Source: an uncultured Oscillospiraceae bacterium (GTDB lineage Bacteria; Bacillota; Clostridia; Oscillospirales; Ruminococcaceae). Taken from it: a DNA stretch of 29,938 bases. The translations under genes were made by a program, and so were the position numbers. Below the pieces are notes generated by a model. The model was not told the origin of the DNA. It did no database searches and saw only the letters and a list, made by a program, of their open reading frames with translations. Shown piece after piece: positions 14,634-23,092 of this stretch (position 1 is the first letter of the stretch; every line of letters starts with the position of its first letter). The stretch covers positions 1 to 29,938 of the forward strand of contig CABUEI010000024.1 in NCBI GenBank assembly GCA_902490585.1, given 5' to 3'.

Positions 14634-15554
14634 TTACTTAACCATTGAAGCAACTTCTGCTGCGAAGTCGTCTTCCTTCTTCTGAATACCTTCGCCCTTT
14701 TCAAAACGAACGAATTCAACAACCTTGATGTTCTTGCCAACAGATGCGATGAACTTAGCAACTGTGAGGTTAGGATCCTTAACGTAAGGCTGATCAAGTA
14801 AGCAGATCTCCTCTGCGAACTTTCTCATTCTACCGTCAACGATCTTCTCAAGAACGTTCTGGGGCTTGGGCTTAGCAGACTGCTCATTTTCGTTCTGAAC
14901 GAGCTTGAGCTGTACTTCCTTTTCAGCTTCGATAACAGAAGCGGGAACGTCAGCCTGTGAAACGAACTGAGGAGCACTCGCTGTGATCTGGAGAAGAAGA
15001 TCCTTAGCGCAAGCCTTAACTGCATCGTCGTTTACATCGTCAGCTTCGATCTTGATCATAGAACCGATGATCGAACCGCCGCCGTTGTGTGTGTAAGCGA
15101 AGAGGTCGCCTGTCATTCTCTTGAAACGACGGATCTGAATGTTTTCGCCGATTGTAGCGATTCTCTCTGTAAGGATATCGCCGATCTTTTCTGTCTGACC
15201 TGCGGGAACAACTTCCTTGAGAGCGTCAACATCAGCAACATCGTTCTCGATGATTGTGTTAGCAACGAGCTCAACGAACTCGATGAATCTGTCTGTCTTA
15301 GCGGCGAAGTCTGTTTCAACGTTGATTTCAACTACAACGCCGACCTTCTTAGCTTCGTCAATCTTTGTATATACAAGACCTTCCGCAGCGATTCTGCCTG
15401 ACTTCTTAGCAGCCTTAGCAAGACCCTTTTCACGAAGATTCTTGATAGCGGCATCTACATCGCCATTTGTTTCTTCAAGTGCTCTCTTGCAGTCCATCAT
15501 ACCGCAGTTTGTGAGCTCTTTTAACTGCTTTACTGCCTGTGCTGAAATAGCCAT
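14634..15554 (-). CDS. tsf: Translation elongation factor Ts
   Basis: EF-Ts, 306 residues, exchanges GDP for GTP on EF-Tu. The N-terminal UBA-like domain (1-45) carries LTNCGMMDCKRAL, where most homologues have TGAG in place of TNCG. The core motif TDFAAKTDRF follows near 80-90. The length suits the long form with two subdomains. It lies 35 bp downstream of rpsB in the usual rpsB-tsf order, with AAGGAG as RBS, and ends at a strong terminator. Confidence 0.97.
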   Translation of the reverse strand: MAISAQAVKQLKELTNCGMMDCKRALEETNGDVDAAIKNLREKGLAKAAKKSGRIAAEGLVYTKIDEAKKVGVVVEINVETDFAAKTDRFIEFVELVANTIIENDVADVDALKEVVPAGQTEKIGDILTERIATIGENIQIRRFKRMTGDLFAYTHNGGGSIIGSMIKIEADDVNDDAVKACAKDLLLQITASAPQFVSQADVPASVIEAEKEVQLKLVQNENEQSAKPKPQNVLEKIVDGRMRKFAEEICLLDQPYVKDPNLTVAKFIASVGKNIKVVEFVRFEKGEGIQKKEDDFAAEVASMVK

Positions 15555-15589
15555 TGTAATTCTCCTTTATGTTTATATTCGTATTTTAA

Positions 15590-16327
15590 TTATTCTTCTG
15601 TAGCTTCTGCCTCAGCTTCTGCAACTTCTTCAGTTACGTCAGCCTGACCCTGTCTAGCTTCGATGATAGCGTCAGCCATAGCACCTGCAATGAGCTTAAC
15701 TGCACGGATAGCGTCATCGTTACCGGGGATTACATAGTCGATCTCATCAGGATCGCAGTTTGTATCTACGATAGCTACTACGGGGATACCGAGCTTCTTA
15801 GCTTCTGATACTGCAATCTTTTCCTTGCGGGGATCTACAACGAACAGAGCGCTGGGGAGCTTCTTCATGTTCTTGATACCGCCGAGGAACTTCTCAAGCT
15901 TTTCGATCTCGAGGTTGAGCTTAACAACTTCCTTCTTGGGAAGAAGATCGAATGTACCGTCGTTCTCCATTGTGTGAAGCTGTTCAAGTCTCTTGATTCT
16001 CTTCTCGATGGTCTTGAAGTTTGTCATCATACCGCCGAGCCATCTTGCGTTTACATAGTGAGCGTTTGCTCTGAGTGCTTCTTCCTTTATTGAATCAGCA
16101 GCCTGCTTCTTTGTACCTACGAACAGAACTTCGCCGCCGTTAGCTGCAACTTCGTGAATGAAGTTGTAAGCTTCGTCAAGCTTCTTTACTGTCTTCTGGA
16201 GATCGATAATATAGATACCGTTTCTCTCTGTGAAAATGTAGGGTGCCATTTTGGGGTTCCATCTTCTTGTCTGGTGACCGAAGTGAACGCCTGCTTCTAA
16301 GAGCTGCTTCATTGATACTACTGCCAT
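15590..16327 (-). CDS. rpsB: 30S ribosomal protein S2
   Basis: S2 (uS2), 245 residues, a small-subunit protein. Diagnostic motifs are LLEAGVHFGHQTRRWNPKM near the N-terminus, VLFVGTKKQA, ARWLGGMMTNF and the C-terminal IPGNDDAIRAVKL, with an acidic tail. AAGGAGG lies 9 nt before the ATG. It is co-transcribed with tsf from the promoter at 16471-16443. Confidence 0.98.
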   Translation of the reverse strand: MAVVSMKQLLEAGVHFGHQTRRWNPKMAPYIFTERNGIYIIDLQKTVKKLDEAYNFIHEVAANGGEVLFVGTKKQAADSIKEEALRANAHYVNARWLGGMMTNFKTIEKRIKRLEQLHTMENDGTFDLLPKKEVVKLNLEIEKLEKFLGGIKNMKKLPSALFVVDPRKEKIAVSEAKKLGIPVVAIVDTNCDPDEIDYVIPGNDDAIRAVKLIAGAMADAIIEARQGQADVTEEVAEAEAEATEE

Positions 16328-16440
16328 GGTAGTGTCCTCCTTGATTTTTGGTTTTTTCCTCCGCTATGATGACACGTTCAAGCCCGTGAGCACCGCAGAA
16401 CGCTATACATAACGTGTGGATTTGCTGTTCAACAGCCTTT
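16328..16440 (-). promoter_or_regulatory. Structured leader of rpsB-tsf mRNA, candidate S2 autoregulatory element
   Basis: The leader is about 110 nt. On the minus strand ACACGTT (16417-16411) pairs with AACGTGT (16378-16372), closing a region with a possible inner pairing. GCTGTT/AACAGC lies close to the transcription start. A long-range closing stem before an S2 gene fits a ribosomal protein leader that S2 could bind. This is inference from structure and position. Confidence 0.4.
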
Positions 16441-16442
16441 TT

Positions 16443-16471
16443 ATTATATCACAATAAGGATTTCAAATCAA
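16443..16471 (-). promoter_or_regulatory. Promoter of rpsB-tsf
   Basis: On the minus strand, TTGATT (16471-16466), a 17-bp spacer and TATAAT (16448-16443). Confidence 0.75.
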
Positions 16472-16497
16472 TATTCAGGCTGAAAATTTTTATTGTG

Positions 16498-16785
16498 CTA
16501 TTTAAACAAATTTTTGAGCAATCCGCCTTTTCGTTTTGGCTGATGTGGAAAATCACAGCCGACAAGTATCGTATCTTCACCGATTATCTCGATATCCGTC
16601 CAGTTGATGAATATATCTTCCTCCCTGCCGAAAATGCCGAAGCAACGGCTTTTCCCGTAAACGATGATACGGCATATCTTCGCCGTGCAGGAGTCGATCT
16701 CAACATCATCGACAAAGCCTATACGACAACCCGATTTTATGCTGATAACTTCTTTACATCTTATATCACTGAAATGGCACATCAT
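16498..16785 (-). CDS. YlmC/YmxH family sporulation protein (PRC-barrel-like)
   Basis: A 95-residue protein matching the YlmC/YmxH family found across spore-forming Firmicutes. Visible family motifs are FSDIRCKEVISI (5-16), CRIGFVDDVEID (20-31), CFGIFGREEDIFINW (48-62) and IIGEDTILV (66-74). The fold is a small PRC-like beta-barrel. The biochemical role is not known; members are linked to sporulation by distribution and regulation. RBS is AAGGCGGTGAT. Two adjacent ATG codons (16785 and 16782) are possible starts. It is evidence, though not proof, that the organism belongs to a spore-forming lineage. Confidence 0.88.
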   Translation of the reverse strand: MMCHFSDIRCKEVISIKSGCRIGFVDDVEIDSCTAKICRIIVYGKSRCFGIFGREEDIFINWTDIEIIGEDTILVGCDFPHQPKRKGGLLKNLFK

Positions 16786-16866
16786 AACGCATCACCGCCT
16801 TGTTTCCGGTATGTTTTATGATATGCCGAAAGGTTTATTCATATACCTTTATGATATACACAAATA

Positions 16867-16888
16867 TAACGCCGACTGTGCGGCGTTA
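16867..16888 (-). terminator. Probable terminator of the DtxR-family gene
   Basis: TAACGCCG, a 6-nt loop and CGGCGTTA (16867-16888), just after the regulator's stop at 16895 on the minus strand, followed by ATATTTG. The T-run is weak. Confidence 0.6.
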
Positions 16889-16894
16889 CTGACT

Positions 16895-17266
16895 TTATTC
16901 AGCCTTTGAGGGAATATGCCTTTTGATAGCCTCGAAGCTCTCATCGCTTATAACATGCTCAATACGACAGGCATCTTCAACCGCTATCTTCTCGTCAACT
17001 CCGAGTGCTGTCAGCCATTTTGTAAGAAGCGTATGGCGCTCGTACATCTTGTTCGCTATTTCACTGCCCTTTTCGGTAAGCTCGATATATCCCTTTGAAT
17101 CAACGGTAACGTAACCGTTCATACGGAGATTTTTCATAGCAACGCTGATGCTGGGTTTTGAATAGTCGAAATAGTTAACTACATCAATTGACCTTACATT
17201 GCCAAGCTGTTTACTTAATATAAGTACGGATTCGAGGTAGTCCTCTGCCGATTCGTGTATCTGCAT
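16895..17266 (-). CDS. DtxR/MntR-family metal-dependent transcriptional regulator
   Basis: 123 residues with an N-terminal winged helix (about 1-65, including SKPSISVAMKNLRMNGYV) and a dimerisation and metal domain (about 66-123). No SH3-like third domain is present, as in MntR. Metal residues include H78 in ERHTLL and C100, E103 and H104 in DACRIEHVIS. The Cys at 100 corresponds to Cys102 of DtxR rather than to the Glu of MntR, so iron sensing is possible. The start at 17266 has GGAAAGGAA upstream; an earlier in-frame ATG would lie over this RBS. No metal transporter is adjacent in the window, so the targets are unknown. Confidence 0.88.
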   Translation of the reverse strand: MQIHESAEDYLESVLILSKQLGNVRSIDVVNYFDYSKPSISVAMKNLRMNGYVTVDSKGYIELTEKGSEIANKMYERHTLLTKWLTALGVDEKIAVEDACRIEHVISDESFEAIKRHIPSKAE

Positions 17267-17312
17267 AACGAATTCCTTTCCTGCCTTTTGCAAGCATTAA
17301 CATATTTTTATA

Positions 17313-17341
17313 AGTATAACACGTTTCCTCGGGATTTTCAA
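17313..17341 (-). promoter_or_regulatory. Promoter of the DtxR-family gene
   Basis: On the minus strand, TTGAAA (17341-17336), a 17-bp spacer and TATACT (17318-17313). Confidence 0.65.
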
Positions 17342-17512
17342 GTATAATGTTCAACTTTTACAGCGGATATTTCAGCCGGAATTTGCCGTAACGATGAACT
17401 TATTCAAGACAATCCGATGAAAAACGGCTGAAAATGCACTTAAAACAGCCTGTAATTTACTAATTGACAACAATAAAGTAAAAATGCAAGTTTATTTTTG
17501 TGAATTTTCACC

Positions 17513-17541
17513 TTGACAAACTTGCAAAACCGTGTTAATAT
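17513..17541 (+). promoter_or_regulatory. Promoter of livK
   Basis: TTGACA (17513-17518), a 17-bp spacer and TAATAT (17536-17541), 65 bp before the livK start. The rest of the 340-bp gap back to the DtxR-family gene shows no riboswitch or T-box that I can recognise. Confidence 0.75.
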
Positions 17542-17605
17542 AAGCGAGTAAAGATAAATGTGTATGTTCAAAAGCATACAAATCAGTACAAAGGAGAGAT
17601 TCAAA

Positions 17606-18820
17606 ATGAAGAATTTTAAAAGAGTTCTTGCAATGGCAACTGCCGCAACAATGGCAGTTACAGCATTTGCGGGTTGTTCATCAAACAATGCAACCAGCGG
17701 CGATGTAGGCGGTTCTACAAGCGTAGCTGAAAATGGTGGAAAAACTATCGTTATCGGCGGTAGCGGTCCTCTTACAGGTGATGCCGCACAGTACGGCGTA
17801 GGCGTTAAGAACGCTATCCAGCTTGCAGTTGACGAAGTAAACGCTGCAGGCGGTGTAAACGGCAACAAGCTGAAGCTCGTATTTGAAGACGATGAGGCTG
17901 ACTCGGGCGATAAGGCAGTTAATGCTTACAACACACTGAAGGATCAGGGTATGCAGATATTACTCGGCACAGTTACAACAGGTTCATGCCTTGCTGTAGT
18001 TGACAAGTCAAAGCAGGATAACATATTCCTGTTCACACCCTCTGCATCTGCACAGGACGTTATCGCTAACGACAACTGCTTCCAGATCTGCTTTACAGAT
18101 CCTAACCAGGGTAAAGCATCTGCTGACTATATAGCAGACAACAAGGTTGCTACAAAGATCGGCGTTATCTACGACAGTTCAGACGCTTATTCTTCCGGTA
18201 TCTACAACGCATTCAAGACTGAGGCCGCTGCAAAGGGTCTTGAGCTTGTTTCCGAACAGTCATTCACAAAGGACAGCAAGACAGACTTCTCTGCTCAGAT
18301 AGCTGACTGCAAGAACAAGGGCGCAGAGCTTGTGTTCCTTCCCATCTACTATCAGCAGGCTTCTCTTATCCTCACACAGAGCAAGAACGCAGGCTTCGCA
18401 CCCAAGTTCTTCGGTTGTGACGGTCTTGACGGTCTTACATCTATCAAGAACTTCGATACTTCACTTGCAGAAGGCGTTATGCTCTTAACACCTTTCGCAG
18501 CAGATTCAAAGGATCAGGCTACGCAGGACTTCGTTAAGGCTTATAAGGCAGCTTACAATGACGAAACCCCCAACCAGTTCGCAGCAGACGCTTATGATGG
18601 CGTAAAGATTCTTGCAAAGCTCATCGAAAGCCAGAAAATCACAGGCGATATGAGCGCATCTGACATCTGCGAAAAACTCAAGGCTGGTATCACAGCAGCT
18701 GATTTCAGCTATGACGGTCTTACAGGTACAGGCATGAAGTGGAATGCCAACGGCGAAGTTTCAAAGTCACCTAAGGCTGTTGTTATCAAGGACGGCAACT
18801 ACGCTGCTCTTGACAACTGA
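17606..18820 (+). CDS. livK: Branched-chain amino acid ABC transporter substrate-binding lipoprotein
   Basis: 404 residues. A lipoprotein signal peptide ends in TAFAGC, with lipidated Cys24, then a Ser/Asn/Gly linker and a type I periplasmic-binding fold beginning IVIGGSGPLTGDAAQYGVG. The motif GVNGNKLKLVFEDDEAD and the later FAADAYDGVKILAKLI are typical of Leu/Ile/Val-binding proteins. It captures substrate outside the membrane for LivHMGF. AAGGAGAG lies about 10 nt before the ATG at 17606; the in-frame ATG at 17558 would spoil the signal peptide. A terminator hairpin separates it from livH. Ligand specificity within the family (Leu/Ile/Val, amide, urea) cannot be settled from sequence. Confidence 0.92.
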   Translation: MKNFKRVLAMATAATMAVTAFAGCSSNNATSGDVGGSTSVAENGGKTIVIGGSGPLTGDAAQYGVGVKNAIQLAVDEVNAAGGVNGNKLKLVFEDDEADSGDKAVNAYNTLKDQGMQILLGTVTTGSCLAVVDKSKQDNIFLFTPSASAQDVIANDNCFQICFTDPNQGKASADYIADNKVATKIGVIYDSSDAYSSGIYNAFKTEAAAKGLELVSEQSFTKDSKTDFSAQIADCKNKGAELVFLPIYYQQASLILTQSKNAGFAPKFFGCDGLDGLTSIKNFDTSLAEGVMLLTPFAADSKDQATQDFVKAYKAAYNDETPNQFAADAYDGVKILAKLIESQKITGDMSASDICEKLKAGITAADFSYDGLTGTGMKWNANGEVSKSPKAVVIKDGNYAALDN

Positions 18821-18850
18821 TAACCGGTATACAACATAAATCAGTTTAAG

Positions 18851-18876
18851 ACCCGACAGGCTCCGGCCTGTCGGGT
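18851..18876 (+). terminator. Terminator hairpin between livK and livH
   Basis: ACCCGACAGGC (18851-18861), loop TCCG, GCCTGTCGGGT (18866-18876), then TTT. It would end most livK transcripts and help produce more binding protein than permease. Confidence 0.88.
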
Positions 18877-18899
18877 TTTGAATTTTATGCAAAAAAATG

Positions 18900-18928
18900 T
18901 TGCAAACGGTTATGCCGTGTGATATAAT
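18900..18928 (+). promoter_or_regulatory. Promoter of livHMGF
   Basis: TTGCAA (18900-18905), a 17-bp spacer and TATAAT (18923-18928), 38 bp before livH. The permease and ATPase genes thus have their own promoter. Confidence 0.8.
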
Positions 18929-18966
18929 AAATAGTATTAGAACTTCACTAAGGAAGGATGTTATAA

Positions 18967-19848
18967 ATGGGTTTTCTCAATAACCTCATAAACGGCATAA
19001 GCCTTGGCAGCATATATGCCGTAATCGCACTCGGCTATACGCTGGTATACGGCATAGCCAAAATGCTTAACTTTGCTCACGGCGATGTAATCATGGTCGG
19101 CGGATATGTAATTTTCTATTCGATGACCTCTTTCAGTATCAATCCGTACCTTTCCGTACTTATTGCGGTTATCGTATGTACCGTGCTTGGTATCGTGATT
19201 GAAAAGATTGCGTACAAGCCCTTAAGACAGGCGACCTCGCTGTCTGTACTTATCACTGCAATAGGCGTAAGCTATTTCCTTCAGAATTCTGCGTTGCTCC
19301 TGTTCGGTGAAAAGCCTGTTAACTTCACCTCGGTAGTAAATGTTCCGAGCATATCGCTCTTTGACGGACAGGTGGTCATCACAGGTGAAGCGATAGTCGC
19401 TATCGTCGTTTCGATACTTATCGTTATCGGTCTTTCGCTCTTCATAAACAAGACGAAAAGCGGTCGTGCGATGCTTGCGGTATCGGAAGATAAGGATGCG
19501 GCACAGCTTATGGGCATAAACATAAACAGAACCATCTCACTTACTTTTGCCATCGGTTCGGGACTTGCAGCGATTGCCGGCGCACTTCTCTGCTCGGCTT
19601 ATCCGACGCTTCAGAACACAACAGGTGCAATGCCCGGTATCAAGGCTTTCGTTGCGGCGGTATTCGGCGGTATCGGTTCGGTACCAGGAGCTATGATCGG
19701 CGGTATCCTGATCGGTGTTATCGAAATACTCGGCAGAGCATACATTTCACCTCAGCTCTCCGACGCTATCGTTTTTGCAGTGCTTATTCTCGTTCTTATC
19801 ATAAAGCCTACGGGAATACTTGGCAAGAAGGTAAGAGAAAAAGTATAA
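18967..19848 (+). CDS. livH: Branched-chain amino acid ABC transporter permease LivH
   Basis: 293-residue inner-membrane permease with about eight hydrophobic helices. It begins NLINGISLGSIYAVIALGYT, typical of LivH, and has GRAMLAVSEDKDAAQLMGIN, the cytoplasmic coupling segment that contacts the ATPases. It forms a heterodimeric channel with LivM. RBS is AAGGAAGG. The livM gene follows 21 bp later. Confidence 0.94.
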   Translation: MGFLNNLINGISLGSIYAVIALGYTLVYGIAKMLNFAHGDVIMVGGYVIFYSMTSFSINPYLSVLIAVIVCTVLGIVIEKIAYKPLRQATSLSVLITAIGVSYFLQNSALLLFGEKPVNFTSVVNVPSISLFDGQVVITGEAIVAIVVSILIVIGLSLFINKTKSGRAMLAVSEDKDAAQLMGININRTISLTFAIGSGLAAIAGALLCSAYPTLQNTTGAMPGIKAFVAAVFGGIGSVPGAMIGGILIGVIEILGRAYISPQLSDAIVFAVLILVLIIKPTGILGKKVREKV

Positions 19849-19869
19849 TTACAGAAGGGATTGGTTTTT

Positions 19870-20979
19870 GTGAATAATAAAACAGCCTTGGCAAAAACGA
19901 AAATGCTGAAGCCACAGACGAAAAAGAGCTTCACGACATATATCATGGTTACGGTTGTCTTTGTCATTATGATGATACTTTCATCGACAGGCAACGTTTC
20001 AAGTCAGATAGACGGACTTTTAGTTCCGCTTTGCGTATACTCGATACTCGCAGTATCGCTCAACCTCACTGTAGGTATACTCGGTGAGCTTAGCTTAGGA
20101 CAGGCAGGCTTTATGTGCGTAGGTGCCTATGCCAGCGCACTGTTCTCTATAGCTACAAAAGAAACGATACTTGTCGAATGGGTGCGTTTTCCGCTCGCTA
20201 TACTTGTCGGCGGTATCTTCGCCGCTATATTCGGCATACTGATAGGAATTCCCGTATTAAGACTCAACGGCGACTATCTTGCTATCGTAACGCTTGCATT
20301 CGGCGAAATAATCAAGAATGTATTTGCGGCGCTCTATGTAGGTATAGACAGCAAGGGTCTTCATATTGCGCTCAATCAGGCTGATATGAATCTGGAAGCA
20401 GACGGCACCGAAATAATAAGAGGAGCGCTCGGTGTAAAGGGCGTGCCGAATGATTCTTCATTCGTTGTAGGCTTCATCCTGCTTCTGATAACGCTCATCA
20501 TCTCTTATAACTACATCAACTCAAGAACAGGCAGAGCGGTAAAGGCTATCCGTGACAACTCAATAGCCGCAGAATCCGTAGGCCTTAACATAACGAAGTA
20601 CAAGCTGATAACATTTGCACTCACTGCTTTCCTTGCAGGTATAGCCGGTGCTCTGTACTCACACAACTACTCTACATTACAGGCCTCAAAGTTCGACTAC
20701 AACCTGTCGATACTGATTCTGGTATTCGTTGTTCTCGGCGGTATCGGTAATATCAGAGGCAGTGTAATTGCAGCAATCATCTTAACGCTTATCCCCGAGC
20801 TTCTCAGAAGCATCAACAGCTACAGAATGCTCATCTACTCAATCGTTCTTATCGTTATGATGATACTCACATCAAACGAAAAGGCAAGAACATTTATCGT
20901 AACGAATTTTGGAAAGCTCAAAGGTATGGTGCTGAAGATTTTCAAACGTAAAGACACGGCTGAAAAGGAGGTCAAGTAA
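19870..20979 (+). CDS. livM: Branched-chain amino acid ABC transporter permease LivM
   Basis: Second permease subunit, 369 residues from a GTG start. It shows LNLTVGILGELSLGQAGFMCVGAY, abbreviated here by its core GELSLGQAGF, then the coupling segment GRAVKAIRDNSIAAESVGLN and a C-terminal GGIGNIRGSVIAAI. The start is set by AGAAGGGA (19853-19860): the GTG at 19870 is 9 nt away, whereas a TTG at 19861 would touch the RBS. The N-terminus is Lys-rich and cytoplasmic. It ends 2 bp before livG. Confidence 0.93.
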   Translation: MNNKTALAKTKMLKPQTKKSFTTYIMVTVVFVIMMILSSTGNVSSQIDGLLVPLCVYSILAVSLNLTVGILGELSLGQAGFMCVGAYASALFSIATKETILVEWVRFPLAILVGGIFAAIFGILIGIPVLRLNGDYLAIVTLAFGEIIKNVFAALYVGIDSKGLHIALNQADMNLEADGTEIIRGALGVKGVPNDSSFVVGFILLLITLIISYNYINSRTGRAVKAIRDNSIAAESVGLNITKYKLITFALTAFLAGIAGALYSHNYSTLQASKFDYNLSILILVFVVLGGIGNIRGSVIAAIILTLIPELLRSINSYRMLIYSIVLIVMMILTSNEKARTFIVTNFGKLKGMVLKIFKRKDTAEKEVK

Positions 20980-20981
20980 TT

Positions 20982-21740
20982 ATGGCACTTCTTGAAGTAA
21001 AGAATTTAGGAATATCATTCGGCGGTCTGAGAGCTGTTGACGAATTCAATGTTTCAATCGAAAAGGGCGAGCTTTACGGACTTATCGGTCCTAACGGCGC
21101 AGGTAAGACTACCGTGTTCAATATGCTGACAGGAGTATACAAGCCCTCTAAGGGTGTTATCACTCTTGACGGTGAAAACATAACAGGAAAATCTACAATA
21201 GATATAAACCGTGCAGGTATCGCCCGTACATTCCAGAATATAAGACTGTTCAAGGAAATGAGCGTACTTGATAACGTTAAGGTAGGTCTTCACAACCACT
21301 ACAAGTACAGCACGGCAGAGGGCGTATTCAGACTTCCCCGTTTCTTCTCGACTGAAAAGGAAATGGATAAGAAGGCGATGGAACTTCTCCACGTTTTCGA
21401 GCTTGATGACAAGGCTGACTTCTTAGCGTCAAATCTTCCTTACGGCGATCAGCGAAAGCTGGAAATCGCAAGAGCGCTTGCTACAGAGCCGAAACTGTTA
21501 CTGCTTGACGAGCCTGCCGCAGGTATGAACCCCAACGAAACGGTTGAGCTTATGAATACTATCCGTTTTGTAAGAGATAACTTTGATATGACCGTTCTTC
21601 TTATCGAGCACGATATGACGCTTGTATCGGGTATATGCGAGAAGCTGTCGGTACTCAACTTCGGACAGCTGTTATGCCAGGGTAAGACTTCCGATGTACT
21701 CAACAATCCGGAAGTTATCACGGCATATCTCGGAGAATAA
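20982..21740 (+). CDS. livG: Branched-chain amino acid ABC transporter ATP-binding protein LivG
   Basis: 252-residue ATPase. Walker A is GPNGAGKTT, the signature region reads LPYGDQRKLEIARAL (PYGDQ in place of the usual SGGQ-type sequence, as is normal in LivG) and Walker B is LLLLDEPAAGMNP. The switch His is in IEHDM. It works with LivF on the cytoplasmic face of LivHM. AAGGAGGT lies 9 nt before the ATG and overlaps the end of livM. Confidence 0.95.
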   Translation: MALLEVKNLGISFGGLRAVDEFNVSIEKGELYGLIGPNGAGKTTVFNMLTGVYKPSKGVITLDGENITGKSTIDINRAGIARTFQNIRLFKEMSVLDNVKVGLHNHYKYSTAEGVFRLPRFFSTEKEMDKKAMELLHVFELDDKADFLASNLPYGDQRKLEIARALATEPKLLLLDEPAAGMNPNETVELMNTIRFVRDNFDMTVLLIEHDMTLVSGICEKLSVLNFGQLLCQGKTSDVLNNPEVITAYLGE

Positions 21741-21754
21741 GGAGGGGCGTCAAA

Positions 21755-22465
21755 ATGGCAATGCTTGAGATCAAGGATCTTTATGTAAACTACGGAATGA
21801 TAGCCGCTCTCAAGGGCATATCATTTGAAGTAAACGAGGGCGAGGTAATTGCTCTTATCGGTGCTAACGGTGCAGGTAAGACTACCACGCTTCATACAAT
21901 AACGGGACTGCTCCACGCAAAGAGCGGTTCGATAAAATTCAACGGCGTTGAGCTTACAAAAACACCTGCTCATAAGATCGTTGAAATGGGTATAGCCCAT
22001 GTTCCCGAGGGCAGACGTATTTTCCAGAACCTCACCGTTCTTGATAACTTAAAGCTCGGCGCTTTCACACGCAAGGACAAGGAGAATATAAGCAAGGATA
22101 TCCAGATGGTATACGAGCGTTTCCCCCGTCTTGCAGAAAGAAAGACGCAGATAGCAGGTACTCTTTCGGGCGGTGAACAGCAGATGCTTGCTATGGGCAG
22201 AGCGCTTATGTCTAAGCCCAAGATCATCGTAATGGACGAACCCTCAATGGGTCTGTCACCTATCTTTGTAAGCAATATTTTCGATATAATCCAGACTATA
22301 AGAGAAACGGGAACTACTGTTCTGCTGGTTGAACAGAACGCAAAAAAAGCACTTTCAATCGCTGACAGAGCGTATGTTCTCGAAACGGGTAAGATCTCAC
22401 TTTCGGGTAAGGCATCAGACCTTATAAACGATGCCTCGGTAAAGAAAGCTTATCTCGGCGAATAA
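21755..22465 (+). CDS. livF: Branched-chain amino acid ABC transporter ATP-binding protein LivF
   Basis: 236-residue ATPase partner of LivG. Walker A is GANGAGKTT, the signature is LSGGEQQMLAMGRAL, Walker B is IIVMDEPSMGLSP, and VEQN holds the position of the switch His, with Gln as in other LivF proteins. MGIAHVPEGRRIFQNLTVL is the family's Q-loop region. AAGGAGGGG overlaps the livG stop. Confidence 0.95.
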   Translation: MAMLEIKDLYVNYGMIAALKGISFEVNEGEVIALIGANGAGKTTTLHTITGLLHAKSGSIKFNGVELTKTPAHKIVEMGIAHVPEGRRIFQNLTVLDNLKLGAFTRKDKENISKDIQMVYERFPRLAERKTQIAGTLSGGEQQMLAMGRALMSKPKIIVMDEPSMGLSPIFVSNIFDIIQTIRETGTTVLLVEQNAKKALSIADRAYVLETGKISLSGKASDLINDASVKKAYLGE

Positions 22466-22475
22466 GGAGGAGCTT

Positions 22476-23090
22476 ATGGGACGTATTATTACAATCGCAA
22501 GAGGAATGGGAAGCGGCGGCAAGACTATCGGTAAGATGCTTGCCAAAGAGCTTGATATTCCGTACTACGATAAAGAGATAATCAGAATGGCAAGTGATGA
22601 AAGCGGCATCAACGAGGAGCTTTTCGGCAGAGTTGATGAGAAGGTAAAGAGCACGATTTTCAATCGTGAAAAAGTATATGACGGCGAGCTTTTAGAGCCT
22701 GACCACAAGGATTTCACTTCCGACCGTAACCTGTTCAACTATACAGCTAAGATAATCACCGATATTGCCGACAGCGGAAAATCTGCTGTTATTGTCGGCA
22801 GATGTGCGGACTTTGTACTAAAGGGTCGCAAGGATGTTGTAAAGCTGTTCATCTATTCCGATACCGAAACCGCCATCAAGAATGTATACGACAGATACGG
22901 ACTTGACGGCAAGGACGCTATGAGGCTTATCGAAAAGAAAGACAAGGAACGTAGCGAGTATTATCGCCACTATACAGGCCGTGACTGGACTGACGCAAGA
23001 AATTATAATCTCTGTCTTGATACAAGCAGTATGAACTACGATAAGTGCGTTGAGATAGTAAAGGCTTATATGGCTGTGCTTGACAAGTAA
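22476..23090 (+). CDS. Cytidylate kinase-like family protein
   Basis: 204 residues of the cytidylate kinase-like family (AAK6-type P-loop kinase). The P-loop reads RGMGSGGKTIGK (9-20), followed by LDIPYYDKEIIRMAS. AVIVGRCADFVLKG and an Arg-rich lid region (KKDKERSEYYRHYTGRDW) follow. Members are common in Clostridia; their real substrate is not established, and the true Cmk is a different, longer family. AAGGAGGA overlaps the livF stop, so the gene is translated from the livHMGF message, although no link between transport and this kinase is known to me. Confidence 0.85.
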   Translation: MGRIITIARGMGSGGKTIGKMLAKELDIPYYDKEIIRMASDESGINEELFGRVDEKVKSTIFNREKVYDGELLEPDHKDFTSDRNLFNYTAKIITDIADSGKSAVIVGRCADFVLKGRKDVVKLFIYSDTETAIKNVYDRYGLDGKDAMRLIEKKDKERSEYYRHYTGRDWTDARNYNLCLDTSSMNYDKCVEIVKAYMAVLDK

Positions 23091-23092
23091 GC

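Noticed and set aside
16414..16821. 135-codon plus-strand frame over the rpsB promoter and ylmC-like gene
   Set aside because: The opposite strand encodes a clear YlmC/YmxH-family protein with a good RBS, and this frame has no matching signals.
17342..17512. Riboswitch or T-box leader before livK
   Set aside because: The predicted livK transcript starts near 17548, leaving only about 58 nt of leader, and no T-box or known riboswitch motif is visible upstream.
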